A DNA stretch of 64,000 bases, taken from NCBI RefSeq assembly GCF_958298935.1, contig NC_084940.1:8586001-8650000 (forward strand). The letters run 5' to 3'. The position numbers and the translations under genes are program-made. The notes under the pieces were generated by a model that saw only the letters and a list, made by a program, of their open reading frames with translations, did no database searches and was not told the DNA's origin. The stretch comes from Phragmites australis. Its lineage: Eukaryota; Streptophyta; Magnoliopsida; Poales; Poaceae. This document shows positions 11,090 to 22,859 of this stretch, piece after piece (position 1 is the first letter of the stretch; each line of letters begins with the position of its first letter).

Positions 11090-12605
11090 ATCTCGCCAAG
11101 GCCAAACTAAAATAGATCATTGTCCACTTCTAACCCATCAGAGCCCTCTATACGTACTATATACGTTCAATGATTACCAAAGACGCGTCCCAGCTACTTC
11201 CGCCCAACTCCATCGCACCCTCGACTCCACCAAATAGGCCATTCCAAGCTCTCTTGCTGCTCCTGCCATGACGCCACACCCAAAACGACCACCTTGCTGG
11301 GACAGCACCACGGCCTCCAATGCCATGCCTCCGCTCTCAAAAAGCCATGTGAAATGTGTCTTAATTTACTTATGATGAGTGTTGAGCGAATAGAACAATG
11401 AATGCCTCCAACTCTCCAAATAAATAGAGAGGACAACTTGTCTCCAAGTCGTGCCCTCAAACCTTCCACAAGCATCTTCTTCCTTAGCAATCCTCCGTCA
11501 TGCCGAACACGTCTCTTTCATCTCTAACTTTTCACCTTTATCATCAGTGCCTTTTTAGACATAAAACTCCCAGTGATAGAGGTCTAATTCTCCGAAGAGG
11601 GGAATGAAGATACCTCCAACGATGAAACCATAGTCGGTACCTTGTAAGAAGAGTTCAATGATGAAACTGACAGCAACCTCAACAACGATGAGGCTATCAA
11701 GGAGATCTTTCGTGAAGATGAAGAAGATGGCGGGGATAGGGTCCAGAGCGATGAGCGCACCATTGAGTGGATGGATGATGGAATCTTGTGTCGCTGCACG
11801 CTACCATCGGCCTTCGCAGGAGAAGAAAGACAGTGAAGCTTGAGAAAGAGGGCTCGGCAACGAGCGCTCCATCCTAGCTTCCTCCTCATCCGCCTTTGCT
11901 AGCTGTGCTCCTACTAGGAAAAGGTGAGAAGAAGAAACCGTGAGGGCAGATTTAGGCAATGAGACCCGCCTTGCCCACTCTTCTTCCTCCATCTTTGATG
12001 ACGACGACGATAACAAAAATGGACCAAGAGACCCCTGGGCCATTAGCAATGTAGAAAGTGATGGTGATATGAACCGAAGGCGTAGATTAGTGTAGGTCCT
12101 AATATGTATATTAGGACCATTATAATCTTTAGCTTTGTGGTTTTTTCTGTGCTTTTGTCCTCCTCTCAAGTAGATCTCAAAGGGAACTTTGCAAGTTATG
12201 AATATGAGAACCCATTCGAGTCTATTATCCAATATTTTTCGCAACTTATACAAGTTTTATGATTTTGTATTGAAGTATTATCGAGTAGATACATCCCATA
12301 TCAAGGCTATGATTCATTTATATGAGAAGTATCTTTCACATAAGTTATAATCCTTCAAATACATTGTGTGACAAAAAATATAGTCAAACAATGAATAACT
12401 TTAAATTTTAATGTCAATCGAAAAGTATTTCTCTTAATATTTTTTTCTGGCTTATGTGTCTGTAGGATCAAGAATAATAATTGATCAAGAATAATAATTA
12501 AAGGAGGATGAATTGGCGTCTCATAATTTTTTTAATAATCTTCTTTTATTTTGATACCTAGCACACCTTAAAACTTAGAACGAAAGAAAAATCCCAACCG
12601 ACCCT
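11090..12605. other. Intergenic; several open frames, no recognised gene
   Basis: Frames at 11194-11490, 11584-11889 and 11801-12253 (all minus) lack recognisable domains and mutual splice context. The sequence looks like old transposon interior (acidic-rich GATGAAGAAGATGG text on the plus strand), but no terminal repeat was identified. 12250-12560 is AT-rich. Confidence 0.4.
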
Positions 12606-12825
12606 CCGAGGAGAAGCTCGTTGGTGTGTGGCCCGTATATGTCGGAGGTGTCGAGGAAGGTGACGCCGGCAGTGACGCCGTGGTGGATGAGCGCGATGAT
12701 GTCCGGCTCGGGCTTGGGCGGGCCGTAGAAGCGGACATTCCCATGCAGCCGAGGCCCTGCGTGGAGACGTCCAGCCCCTACGAGCCCAGCTTCATGTGGG
12801 GGACAGACACCGGAGCGGCAGCCAT
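12606..12825 (-). pseudogene. Aldo-keto reductase (perakine reductase/AKR13-like) first exon, broken
   Basis: Reading from ATG 12825 leftwards gives [15 protein letters not shown], a TAG stop, [15 protein letters not shown] and, after a one-base deletion, [38 protein letters not shown] and LLLG. This is the well-known N-terminus of plant NADPH-dependent aldo-keto reductases: substrate pocket strand, GLGCMGMS, and the catalytic Asp/Tyr of FLDTSDIYG. Two disabling lesions are visible: CAG to TAG at the residue after MKLGS, and loss of one base in the Ala codon before FYG. Similarity stops at about 12606, where exon 1 of the family normally ends, and no downstream exons follow. It is a dead, possibly transposon-carried exon. 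Confidence 0.8.
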
Positions 12826-12830
12826 GGTAC

Positions 12831-12846
12831 TCTCTCTCTCTCTCTG
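12831..12846. repeat. Short (CT)n tract
   Basis: Eight CT dinucleotides just upstream of the broken aldo-keto reductase ATG, probably the remnant of its 5' leader. Confidence 0.8.
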
Positions 12847-12848
12847 CA

Positions 12849-13284
12849 CTTGAACCGACGAGTCAAGGCAGTAGTATGGATTGCATGTGGGCATTTTTTT
12901 GATAGTTCAAGATGATCTTGTATTAATTGGATAATTGGATGTAGTTTGGATTTTCAGTGATTGGATTGGATATGGGTTGGTTTTTCCGCAGGCTTAATTG
13001 GACCGAGAGATGCAAGAGAGGAGCAGGACGATAGGGGAGGAGATGGAGGAAGAAGAAAGGCGCAGTGAATGACGTGTGGGCTCATCATATTTCTATATGC
13101 TGATTTTTGTCAAAATTTCTTAGATGTTGCCGTGTGACCGGAAACAGTCCATGTGTAATACGATTGCCAGGCACTGCCAACGTGGAGCAAAACCATGATG
13201 GAAACGAGTCGGGGAGAAATTTTATCTGATATTTTTAATTGAAATTGATATTTGATATTATATTTAAGGGACAAATGACTTTTA
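12849..13284. other. Former upstream region of the AKR fragment; no gene
   Basis: TTGGAT-rich and AT-rich text without coding signal. Confidence 0.4.
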
Positions 13285-13560
13285 CACGTGGAACTTTTTT
13301 TTAGAAAACGGGGTAGCTTTATTCAAACAGTAACAGACGAAGTACAACTAGAAACCTGAAGTGTACGTAACAATATACACACAGGTCCTGATCATCAGTA
13401 CCTCGAAGCTTTCCCAAATGCCGTTGTCAAGTTGGATTGGAGGAGCCATCGTCGATACGTTCACCACCGACAAGATAGGACCATTGAAGATCTTTAAAAT
13501 TTTTTAGCCACTATCAGCAACACAAAACGCTTTTAGATCTCCGAACGAACCGGATGATCC
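13285..13560 (-). mobile_element. Possible LINE/SINE 3' end, minus strand
   Basis: On the minus strand the text runs into TTGAATAAAGCTACCCCG, TTTTC and an A-tract (plus 13297-13320). That arrangement of AATAAAGC near an A-tail is frequent at 3' ends of grass L1-type retroposons. No reverse transcriptase text is attached and no flanking duplication was found, so the call is tentative. Confidence 0.3.
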
Positions 13561-15399
13561 CGTCAGACTGGGTAAGATACATCTTTCCTTTTGAAGAAAG
13601 TAAAGACAACGACACCATCAAAAATCAACACGGTAAGCCAACAGGTCGAAGAACAAAAGAACCTCCAGAGTTCGTTCTTAAAGGAGAAACAAAGAGTAAC
13701 AAAAGCATCAGTAAATCTATCACTAAAGCCACTAAAAAAAATCATAAACTTACCTAACAACTGGACCAGAAAAAAAACAAACTACTATCTACGCTAGTAC
13801 TGACCAACAGGGGGTCGGGCCACCCTCCTCCACAGAGGCCGGCAGGCCGTCGGGGCGAGGTGGCCAGCCGAACGCCGATCACCTCGAGTCGCCTCCGATC
13901 GCCTCCTAATCGCCTCCGCTTGGAGTTTTCCGTGTGGAACTGGTCTGACAGCAGTGGCATGGCATTGTTCGGCTGCGGGTTGGGTGGAGAGCAAGCTGGG
14001 CCTGCTTGGGCCTGCTGACGGCAGTAAGAGTTGGCCCGGATTGGTCCCTGTTCATTACGGACCATACTAATCCGCTCGGTGTGTATGACTTCTGACCGAA
14101 AGCAATAAGAGAGTGTTTGTATCATATCTCATCTTCGCGCCTAGCAAAAGTTTGCATGAAAGAAAAAAATTTAAAAAGTTTTTTCTTCTCATAAGATTTA
14201 AGAAAAATTACAAAGAAAAAGTTTAAATAAAATTGCTTTTACATGGGCCCACGCAACAGGTCGCGCTCCGCGCGTGCACGGAAAAGAAATTTCGGTTCAC
14301 CGCCCTATTTCTATATGAGATAAAAACGCATTGTTATCCTGCCACTAATTACTTGATGATCCTCTGAAATATAGTGCCACAGATCGCATTGTGCGGATGA
14401 AGTTTTTTGCGTGCTAATCCAAGCTACATGTATACAATTTTTTTTTTGGGGAATATACACAATATTTTTGTGATCAAGGATCGTATCTTGTACGGGAGGC
14501 GCAGGTTGTTTCTTTTGTTCCCTCTCATCCGTCTCACAGTGTTGATGTGGCAAGCATTATATTCAGCTACCCTGCAGCAATGTCGACGCCCTAAAATATT
14601 TATTCCTATCAACGGCTTAGCATAAACTTACAGTACGGCAGTATGCGATCCTTCAGAAAGAAATATATGACATATCTCTTATCTATTATTTAAAAAGTCT
14701 CTAGTGTATCTTCAGCTCCATCCTATGTTCTGCTCCCCGTTCCTATTTCCATAGCCTCGCACACTTGCAGGTGGGCCGCGTCTCTGCAGTTCTCAACCAG
14801 AAAGGCCTCATCGAAGACCTCCGCACGCCACCCGCCCCATCCTCGCCGCTACCTCCGTGCGCCGCCCTCCGCTATCTGCCGCCCTAAACCCGCCTCTCCA
14901 CCGTCGGAAGCCGGCCCCTACTCGACTCGCTCTCGCCGCTGCCTCCGCAGCTCCGATCCTTCACTCCATCCTCACAACCAACAAGGAATCTTCTGGAGCC
15001 TAAGGTTTGCACGTCCATGACGGACATCGAGGCGGCAATGGCTCCACCCCAGGCGCCGCCGGCGAGGAGGAGGGTCGCTGCAGCTGCTCTGTGTGGGCAC
15101 CTCGCGCTGGCCTCACATGACGTCGTCTATGCCCTACTCCGCGCATTATGGATGAGCAGCACCACCAACGCCGCCCTCATCGCCGCGCGACGGGCCTACG
15201 GCGAGGACTCCCACATGTCGACCGTCACGGCGGAGGTCTTCGATGAGGCCTTCGTCGCCACAGGGTTGCTCATCGTTGTGCTTTGCTTCGTTGCAGTGGC
15301 GCTGCTCCTCCTCGTAGTCAAAAAAGAAAAAAGAAAATGGAAAAAAAAAACAAATTGCGGTGCCGTTCCTTCTCTCGGACAAGGAGGCCGACGGCGATG
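13561..15399. other. Intergenic and presumed former promoter of the SCI1-like locus
   Basis: 13800-14125 is GC-rich and 14140-14700 AT-rich, with no recognised domain. 14780-15399 is GC-rich like a grass 5' region and directly precedes the SCI1-like start codon. A 127-codon plus frame here (15017-15400) predicts a hydrophobic helix (LLIVVLCFVAVALLLLVV), but it ends on the SCI1-like ATG and matches nothing I know. Confidence 0.4.
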
Positions 15400-17038
15400 A
15401 TGGGTGGCGACGGCAAGTCGAGGAAGCGCTGCTCTTCTCCCTCCTCAGGTGCCCGAGATTCCTCTCCTCTCTCGCGGTTGAATCCATCCATCTTTTTTTT
15501 TTTTGCTACAAAGTGTTGATTTTCTTTTCTTGGATGGTTCAGGGGAGGGAGCGCAAGAGGCGGGACAAGAAAAAGAGCAGGAGGAGGAGTCGTCCGGACA
15601 TGGAGGAGGAGTAGGAGGATAAGCATAAGAAGAGGAAGAAGAGCAAGCACAACGGTAGGGACAAAGGCAAAGGTTTGAGTTCTTTTATCTTTACAAGGCA
15701 CTGTAAGTTCTTGTTTTTTTTTCCTTGAACAATTTCTCTTCTCTTTATCCGAAATTATGTTTACTACATTTTGTCGTTGTAATTCTTGTTATATCTTAGC
15801 TTGTGTATTTTTAGTGGAGTAAATTTGTGCAGTAGGTTACTTATGTGAATTGTGGCTTTGCTATATTTGATCTTGACATGTGTTTAAATATATGTGTTGC
15901 CAGAGAGGGATTACAAGGAGAGGCATTCCAATGAGAAGGAGAATAGCAAGCGAAAAGACAAGGATGCAGTGAGTTCTCTAAATGCTATACCCTGTTTTAT
16001 CAGATATCACTAAGTAAATAGTTGCGTAGGATTGATTTTGAAGTTTCTAAACTCGTTAGCACTTCAGTACTCCACTTTTCGCAGATAAATTGTTGGAGAA
16101 TCTTGAGCTTTTCATGGGCATATAAATGTCTGATAGTTGAACATGAACATTGGTTTGAAATAGAACCAAACTGAGGAAGAGTGTCGGCTTACCTTAGAAG
16201 TAGCACCAAACTTATAACTTGTTTCTATTTTAGGTATATCTTGAGAGAATGCATCTAGGATAAGGTATCGCAAATTTCTACAAGTGTCATAGCCAAAGTG
16301 TAAGTCCATTGTGTTGTCCTGGACAATGGAGTCTTATGGAAACTTGCCAGAACATATTTCTCATTTGTAGGCTGAACAAAAGAATCAAAACATGTCAGAA
16401 TGTGTTTCTCTTATGAAGAATGAATTTGAATAACATGATTTTCTGTTACCATTGACATGAAATAGTGATGTGAGTCATGTTTAGGTTAATGCTTTCTTTT
16501 GTGCGACTTTGTGTGCTGTATCTGATAGGAATATTAGTATGCACATGCCCGGAAAGATCTTCACAACAATGGTGTGTGTAAGTAGACTCTAACGTTAGTT
16601 CATGTCATCTATTGTTTTCTGATTAACTGGAATTCGAGAAAAGTAGTAATGAGGATTTTTTTTTTTTACATCAAAAGTAGCAGGTTGTTAAGAAATAAGA
16701 ACAGAAATAGTGAATCAAATGTATTTTAGTGGACGGATAGGGTATGTATGTCCCTTTTTTTTAAGCATGGTATGTATGTCCTTGCCAAGGCATAAGTTAT
16801 TGACATGTACTGAACTCGGTCTCTTTTTAATTGGTCAACCCTTTCTTTCGCCTTGAATTTTCTATGGTTCTCATTTTTTTCCCCTGCTGAAAGATGGCTT
16901 CAAAGAAATATCCAAATATGACTATTTTGCAAAGAACAATGAGTTTGCAACCTGGTTGAAGGAAGAAAAAAGTAAATATTCTCATATCTTTCTTCAGAGT
17001 CTGCTCGTGATTTGTTCCTAAAGTTTGTGAAAGTGTGG
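15400..17038 (+). pseudogene. SCI1-like (style cell-cycle inhibitor 1 family) gene, decayed
   Basis: Exon-like pieces in order: 15400-15448 (MGGDGKSRKRCSSPSS), 15543-15672 (GRERKRRDKKKSRRRSRPD, then TAG in place of a Glu codon, then EDKHKKRKKSKHNGRDKGK), 15904-15968 (ERDYKERHSNEKENSKRKDK), 16894-16971 (GFKEISKYDYFAKNNEFATW, LKEEK) and 16998-17038 (ESARDLFLKFVKVW). The Lys/Arg-rich low-complexity N-terminus followed by DYFAKNNEFATWLKEE and SARDLFxxFVK is the layout of the nuclear SCI1 family, described in tobacco as regulating pistil cell proliferation. Damage: an in-frame TAG in exon 2, an exon 1/2 phase mismatch, loss of the short stretch normally joining LKEEK to SESARD, and no recognisable C-terminal WN..KL..YY..GI segment. 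GT-AG borders are still visible at several exons, so this was an intron-containing gene copy, not a retrocopy. Confidence 0.6.
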
Positions 17039-17050
17039 AGGGTATCTAGG

Positions 17051-17109
17051 CATCAGTGAGGTTGATGAAGATGATAATATGTATTCATCAGTGAGGTTGA
17101 TGAAGATGA
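17051..17109 (+). repeat. 24-bp direct repeat pair
   Basis: CATCAGTGAGGTTGATGAAG plus ATGA occurs at 17051-17074 and again at 17086-17109, separated by 11 bp. The pair lies directly behind the last recognisable SCI1-like exon and may explain loss of the C-terminal reading frame. Confidence 0.9.
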
Positions 17110-17694
17110 CAAATTCCTATATGAAAGCTGCACGAATCCCAGAAGGGATCAATGGAGTAGGGTGAGTAATCATCAGCTTGAGTGCTTTACTTTGTATATT
17201 GTATATTGAGCTTTTCCAAAGCATAATATTTTTAGCATGCTACTGTTATAGTACAAATGGTTCAAATAAGAATGTTGTTACAACCCACATGCACATAATA
17301 GTCAATATACTATATATCATGCCAAAGCTGGATGCCTCGAACTGGCATGACCCATCCCTTGTAAAAGAAAAACAACAATGTCAATGGTTTACCTTGACAT
17401 GGTCCAAGTAAGTTTGATCTTGTAGTATATTAATCATATACAAAACATAGTGACAGATGCAGAGGACCAGGAAGGGCGGCTCATCCACCTCTCTATCCCT
17501 ATTCCTCCTCCTCTTCTTCTCCCTTTCTCTTTTCTTCTTCCTTTCCCTCATCATGACAAAAAAAATTGTTAAGGGGACTAAGGCGTTTTTTATTGGCTGT
17601 GAAGCAGTAGGGGGTTAGAGCCCCTGGATCCGCTCCTGACTCTAAACACAAGCACGACAACAGGACAGATATGTTTGATTACGTGTATCCATAT
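17110..17694. other. Tail of the SCI1-like locus and unassigned DNA
   Basis: 17110-17420 may hold further decayed exons (for example text reading PKLDASNWHDPSLVKEK at 17320-17370), but I could not tie them to a family. 17480-17640 contains a pyrimidine-rich stretch and phrases like GAGCCCCTGGATCCGC, common in grass transposons. Confidence 0.35.
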
Positions 17695-18913
17695 TAGGGA
17701 TGACAATTTTTACCCATTTACCCATTTACTTATGAGTAAATACCCTAATAGGGTCGGGTTTGTTCCTTGTTTGCTATCCACGGGCACATTTGTGGGCACA
17801 AATTGCTACCCGATGGGTATGCAGGCACGAGTATGGGTAAGGCTTACACATACCTGTGATACTCATTTACCTGTATATACATATGACATGTGGGACCAAT
17901 TCGACGTACCACACTCCTTACTCCTGAGTCCACCAACTCCAAGTCTCCGACCCTAATCCTTGCACCCGCCACCACCATCCACATTGCACACCTATGCTCA
18001 TCCCCAATCCCAAATCGAATCATCTGGCAGTGACGAGGATGGTGTCGTCGCCATCCTAAATCCAACAATCCCAAGGCAGGCCCCTCGCTGCCGCGGTCCT
18101 CCCACCTCTGGCACCGGCTACGTGCTCCGCGGCTCCATGTCCGTTGAAGCTGCCAAGCCTCATGTCCCAGCCCCGTAGTGCCACTGTCCCTACGCAAGCC
18201 CGTCTTCACCACTATCGACTAGTTGTGCCCCCATATGCATGGCCACATCCTCAATGTATGCATCCTCTCCGCCCATACCGTCCTCGACAAGGCCTCCCCG
18301 CAAATCGACCGCACATGCGTCGCTGAGTGCCTCATCGGCAACTAGATCGGCACCATCCTGCCTGCAACCAACAGAGTACATATCCTATCTTATCAGCCTC
18401 TCCCCTCTTACTATTAAACTCTCTTGATTAGATTAGATGGGGTGCGGTTGTAGATCTAGCAATCATCTTTCTATTGCAAGTGAGTGTGGCCATGTCTTTT
18501 CACTAGTACAACTACTAACCAGTGCAGTGCGTATGTTGTGAAAAATTTTACACCATCATAATGCTATCTGGCACCTTCATCTTTTATGGATCCACATCAT
18601 AGTTTATGCCTTCTTTAATTATGAGAGACTTTTGTTTTCCCATGCTTAGCATATCATTTGTTTTATATGCCTAATCCTCGTGGATCATGTAAAGGATTGA
18701 AATTACAGTGGCTGCAGTTTGCACGTGTGTGAGCCCATCCGTTGTTTGTCTGCCGCTCGAGAGCGAGTAAACGGGTATGCCCACAGGTGATGGGTTTGTT
18801 CCTTACTCTTCGCCCGCGGACGTTCGCGGGTATGCCTACAGGCGAGCTAAAACTCACAGGTAAAAGTATGAGAAAGCACTACTCATACCCGCCGCATTCG
18901 ATTGCTATCTCTA
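17695..18913. mobile_element. Non-autonomous hAT element with captured-looking GC-rich interior
   Basis: It starts TAGGGATGACAATTTTTACC and ends GATTGCTATCTCTA, which is the inverted complement with mismatches. It is bounded by ATCCATAT (17687-17694) and ATCCATGC (18914-18921), an 8-bp target duplication matching at six positions. Subterminal sequence carries many copies of ACCCATTTAC, GGGTATG and CGGGTATGCC words in both orientations, as hAT elements do. The middle (about 17930-18420) is GC-rich, Pro/Ser-coding text unlike its ends and may be a captured host segment. No transposase domain was found in 1219 bp. Confidence 0.75.
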
Positions 18914-18921
18914 ATCCATGC

Positions 18922-20249
18922 TTAACTTGTGACTATATCTTACTCGTCACCTGAGAAATTTGTGCTAGTATATTCGTAGTAGTAGCCAATGCCCATCACA
19001 ACTTCACGCCACAAAACTGCAGGATCAAAGGAAGGAGATAAAATAAGTATTGCCATGGACATGGAGTACTCCATAGTACGATGATGACTGATGAGTAGCC
19101 AGCCGGCGGCAGCGCTCGATCGTAAACACACTTGGCATGTTGCGGGGGCACTGAGGTCGATCGATGGGTGGCGCGAGTGATGATGGCTTGCCGCCTTTGA
19201 TCGATTGTTTAATGCGTTACTGTGGTACGTTCTTCCCTAAACAAACGTAGCTTGCATCATCAACGCCAATTAATTGCTTCCGCTCCAATCCATTCCTCGA
19301 GCCATGCATGCATCATGGCGTGCTACTGGAGCACCATGAGTCGTAGCATTCGGCTTCAGAAAAAGAACAACACCAACGGATGAATGGAGCCACGGATCAC
19401 GTCTGTAGCACATACGAATCCTCTTTGATTCTGGACAGATCTTGGTGATGCTAGATGCACCGTTGTGCGTCCCTTTAGCGCTCCTGGACTACGATAGCGG
19501 CCAGTCACCGGTGCAATTTGCGCTGCTATTTGGCGCCCCAACACTCCCAGGCGATGCTCCAATCCCTCTCCACTTGAAGAATCCAGCACTTGGCAGATGC
19601 CCACATCCACATGCTGGATTTGCCCACACGCACCTCGCAAATCGTGTCTCGGCTTTGCCCCGCTTTAGTGGAAATTTTTGTGCGCGTGGTAGGAGCAGGG
19701 GCGACCGCGAGAACGTGCGCTGATCGTGGCGTCCGTCCCCATAGGCCCACACATGGCATGTGCGTTCGCGGGGACGGGGAGGGAGCGGCCGGCAAGAGTG
19801 CGGGGCCGCACCGGGCGGGGCATGAGGGGAACGTGACGGTTGGCGAGCGCGCGGCTGATGTGGACGCCTCGGTCGATCGATGGGAAGCGGGGTCTCTCGA
19901 ATGAGGGAGGTAACTGCTTTGGTTGCGGATGCGGGGCACGTACCGCATGGTGGTGGGAGAGCAACAACTGAATGGAGGAGTCCACTTGGTTGTGAACGAG
20001 AGGCGTGGCAAGGGGGGACAGGGTAGCGACCCCCCTCCGGTGATGCATCGTAGCACGCACGAGTTTGAATGTGGTTGTTGGGTGTGGTCGATGAGGGCCG
20101 CCACGTGTGGAGTATCTGTAGGAGTACGCAAATCATTCACACTGATTTGCAATCTTTTTGGAATCGAAAAAACATTTGCAGTTTGTTTACTGCCTACGAG
20201 TACTTCCAATGGACACCGTTAGAAGGTCTTTCCTATGAAAGGGGTAAGA
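18922..20249. other. Intergenic; GC-rich block with unassigned frames
   Basis: 19480-20060 is GC-rich and open in several frames on both strands, the pattern expected from composition alone. No domain was recognised. 18922-19340 holds CGATCGAT-rich text and nothing identifiable. Confidence 0.4.
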
Positions 20250-21445
20250 TAAGGTCAATGGTGAACACTACCTGGTCAATTGGAAGCGCGTATGTCATAA
20301 TCGAAAGCTTGGCGGTCTAGGTATTCTCTACCTTGAACGTTTCAGTCAGGTGCTTCCCCTAAGGTGGCTCTGGCATTCGTGGGCCTCAGACTCAAAACCA
20401 TGGGTTGCCATCGCTGTGCCTTGCGACGACTCTGACAAAAAATTGTTCAAGCCCTCAACCACCATTACTCTTGGCAACGGGCAAAAGGCATATTTTTGGC
20501 ATGATCATTAGCTACAGGGTGCTACCCCAAATTGTTAGCTCCATCCCTATTCGTTGAAGTGTGCCGCAAGAACAACCCGGTGGCCACTGAACTTCAAAAC
20601 AACAAGTGGGCCAGGACCCTAAGACGACATATCACCACGCTTACCCACCTTGCCGAGTTTGTGACACTTTAGGCTAGGATACAGTCCATCAAATCTCAAC
20701 CCAAATACCCCATACTCTATCTCATGGTGTTGGACAACTCACGGGGAGTATACCGCCAAGTCAGCCTACATAGCTCAATTTTAGGTATCCCTACAACCAT
20801 TTGATGCCAGTATTATTTAGAATGAAAAATCTGAAAACAAGTGCAAAGTTTTTTGCTTGGACTTTGATCCAAAACAAAATCCCAACCATTGACAACCTTG
20901 CAACCAAAGGATGGCTGCATCTGCCCAGCTGCCCTATGTCAAAACCACCTCGAAACCACAATGCATCTATGCCTTCTTTGCTCGTAGTGAAGGCCGTTTG
21001 GTCTAGGGTCTCATCCATGAGCCATAACCCTCCACCAAGCCTAGCACCGAAAATTTAACAAACAAGACAAATTGGTGGCATCAAGTATGGAAATGGAAGA
21101 GCACACAAAAGGATAGGAGAGAGGTGAATGAACAAATAATCTATACAATATGGAATATTTAGAAGGAACACAACAAGAGGGTGTTCCAACACCAATCCCT
21201 CACAACACAAGAGGTTGCCAACCTAATGACCGAGGATATCGCTCAATGAACAAAAACACTCGTCCCAGCTGCCTACTCCCTTCTCTCTGTTGTTATTTCC
21301 GCATGAGTGTTTGACATGCATTTGACACCCCGCGTGGCGATTGTTTGTACTGTTTTTCAAGTTTGTACTGTTTTTCAAACTCAAATACAAACTCTACTCT
21401 ACCTTAATGAAATTGGTAGAGCTCTTGCCTGATTAAAAAAAAAAA
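20250..21445 (+). mobile_element. L1-type LINE, 3' fragment with poly(A)
   Basis: The plus frame reads HYLVNWKRVCHNRKLGGLGI, LYLERFSQVLPLRWLWHSWA, PWVAIAVPCDDSDKKLF and ITLGNGQKAYFWHDH, the conserved C-terminal end of plant L1 reverse transcriptases. Later pieces match the RVT-associated zinc-binding region (TAKSAYIAQF, KFFAWTLIQNKIPTIDNLAT, KGWLHLPSCP) and the terminal IWxEHNKRVFQHQS segment. Several stops and frameshifts are present. It ends in an A-run at 21435-21445. The 5' three quarters of the element are missing, the usual 5' truncation of LINEs. It is inactive. Confidence 0.8.
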
Positions 21446-21750
21446 CCGAAAATTTACAACATGACGATTCTGAGAGAACTGTTTGTCAGTAATCGAAAGT
21501 CTTTGAATTAGCTTTTGACTTGGAACTTCCTTATAGGTTGAAGCAGCCAAAATGAAAGGAAGTACTCGGAAACATGCGTTTTGCGGTAGATTAGGTCAAC
21601 AGTTGAGGCCTACCGCGAGCTACCGGCGATATATATTGACCCGGGCTTGTGCATGTCACTTTCAGTCCAAGAAGATGAGCTAATCCGGGAACTCATTCTG
21701 CTCTCTTTTCCTATCCCTTTGCTTCCGTTGAACACACCAAATGATGATCG
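21446..21750. other. Short intergenic gap
   Basis: No gene recognised between the LINE tail and the tandem duplication. Confidence 0.4.
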
Positions 21751-22002
21751 GCAACTACTATCGTCCAGTTGCTCCAAGGAAAACACAAACTTTTCTTATG
21801 AGCCCTGTACGAATTAGTGCTAAGATCGTGTGATTACTACGTCCTCTAAAACAAACGGTCTATTACTGTTGCATCAGCAACTACTGTGGTCCAGATGCTC
21901 CAGGGAAAACACAAACTTTTCTTATGAGCCCTGCACGAATTAGTGCTCAGATCGTGTGATTACTAAGTCCTCTGAAACAAGCGGTATGTTACTGTTGCAC
22001 CG
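21751..22002. repeat. 126-bp tandem duplication
   Basis: 21751-21876 and 21877-22002 are two head-to-tail copies about 90% identical. They share GGAAAACACAAACTTTTCTT, ATGAGCCCTG and GAATTAGTGCTMAGATCGTG. No reading frame runs through both. Function unknown. Confidence 0.92.
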
Positions 22003-22859
22003 TTGACCTCATGTGCATTCGTTAATCAGCACCAATAAAACAGATTGGGCATATTTTGCCACGTTACTGATTCTTTTTTTTTTCTTTGACGAGTTGCCTG
22101 ATACATGGTTGTATTTTTAGAAATGACAATACAACTCGTAGACATACGTACATACGTATATCACTATATGTACGCACTCACACAACTACGGCTACTAAAG
22201 ATTAGAGATACGAAACTTAAAGATTAATAAATCATTATAAACGTCTTACTATCGATAAGTATATCGTCTACTATTGAAAAAAAATCGGTCTTATATGATA
22301 CTAGTTGTTGAATGAATGAACATTCAATTTTATCATTTATCTTTTCTTACGTAGGCACTATTTCGCACTTTTGCTACTAACCTTACCATTCAGTCCCATG
22401 ATTTTACCTTTTCTGCCTTGCTAGGTACATATCTCACCACATTACGCAGCCATTCTTCCAAGTTCCAACTTCTTCCAAGCCCGTAGGAATTTCACATGAA
22501 TTTGATAGGAAAAATGGACACTGGATACACACACACGTCCTGACACGCCCCTTGGCATTGGTAATGTTTTAAGTAGGGATTAAACTTTCTCTCAAATTTT
22601 GGTGAAATTTTACGAATTTCGAAGAGAAACGAAATATCTAATTTTAAATTTTTTTTTCATTGACATATAAGACTCGCAGAGCAGATGACGGAAAATGATC
22701 AAAATTTTACGAATTTCGGTCTTTCACCGCTAAAAAAAAATTATAAAACGAAATTGAAATCTCTCTTTCAAGTGCCATGGTCCATATCCAACGGCCAACG
22801 CAAGCTCGGGGTGCACGACCGGGTACTCGCACCGAATCGGGGGCGGTAGCTTAACAACA
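22003..22859. other. Distal upstream region of the AUG8-like gene
   Basis: AT-rich text with two similar 'AAATTTTACGAATTTCG' stretches (about 22610 and 22707) flanking about 100 bp, and a diverged dispersed repeat around 22120-22320 (words such as ACATACGTACATACGTATA). No gene. Confidence 0.4.

Noticed and set aside
15017..15400. 127-codon frame with a predicted membrane helix
   Set aside because: GC-rich leader of the SCI1-like locus. The stop overlaps the SCI1-like ATG and there is no homology I recognise, so it is mentioned only in the gap description.
19489..20209. 215- and 227-codon minus frames
   Set aside because: Two different frames over the same GC-rich block, Pro/Ser/Arg-rich without a domain, as expected by composition.
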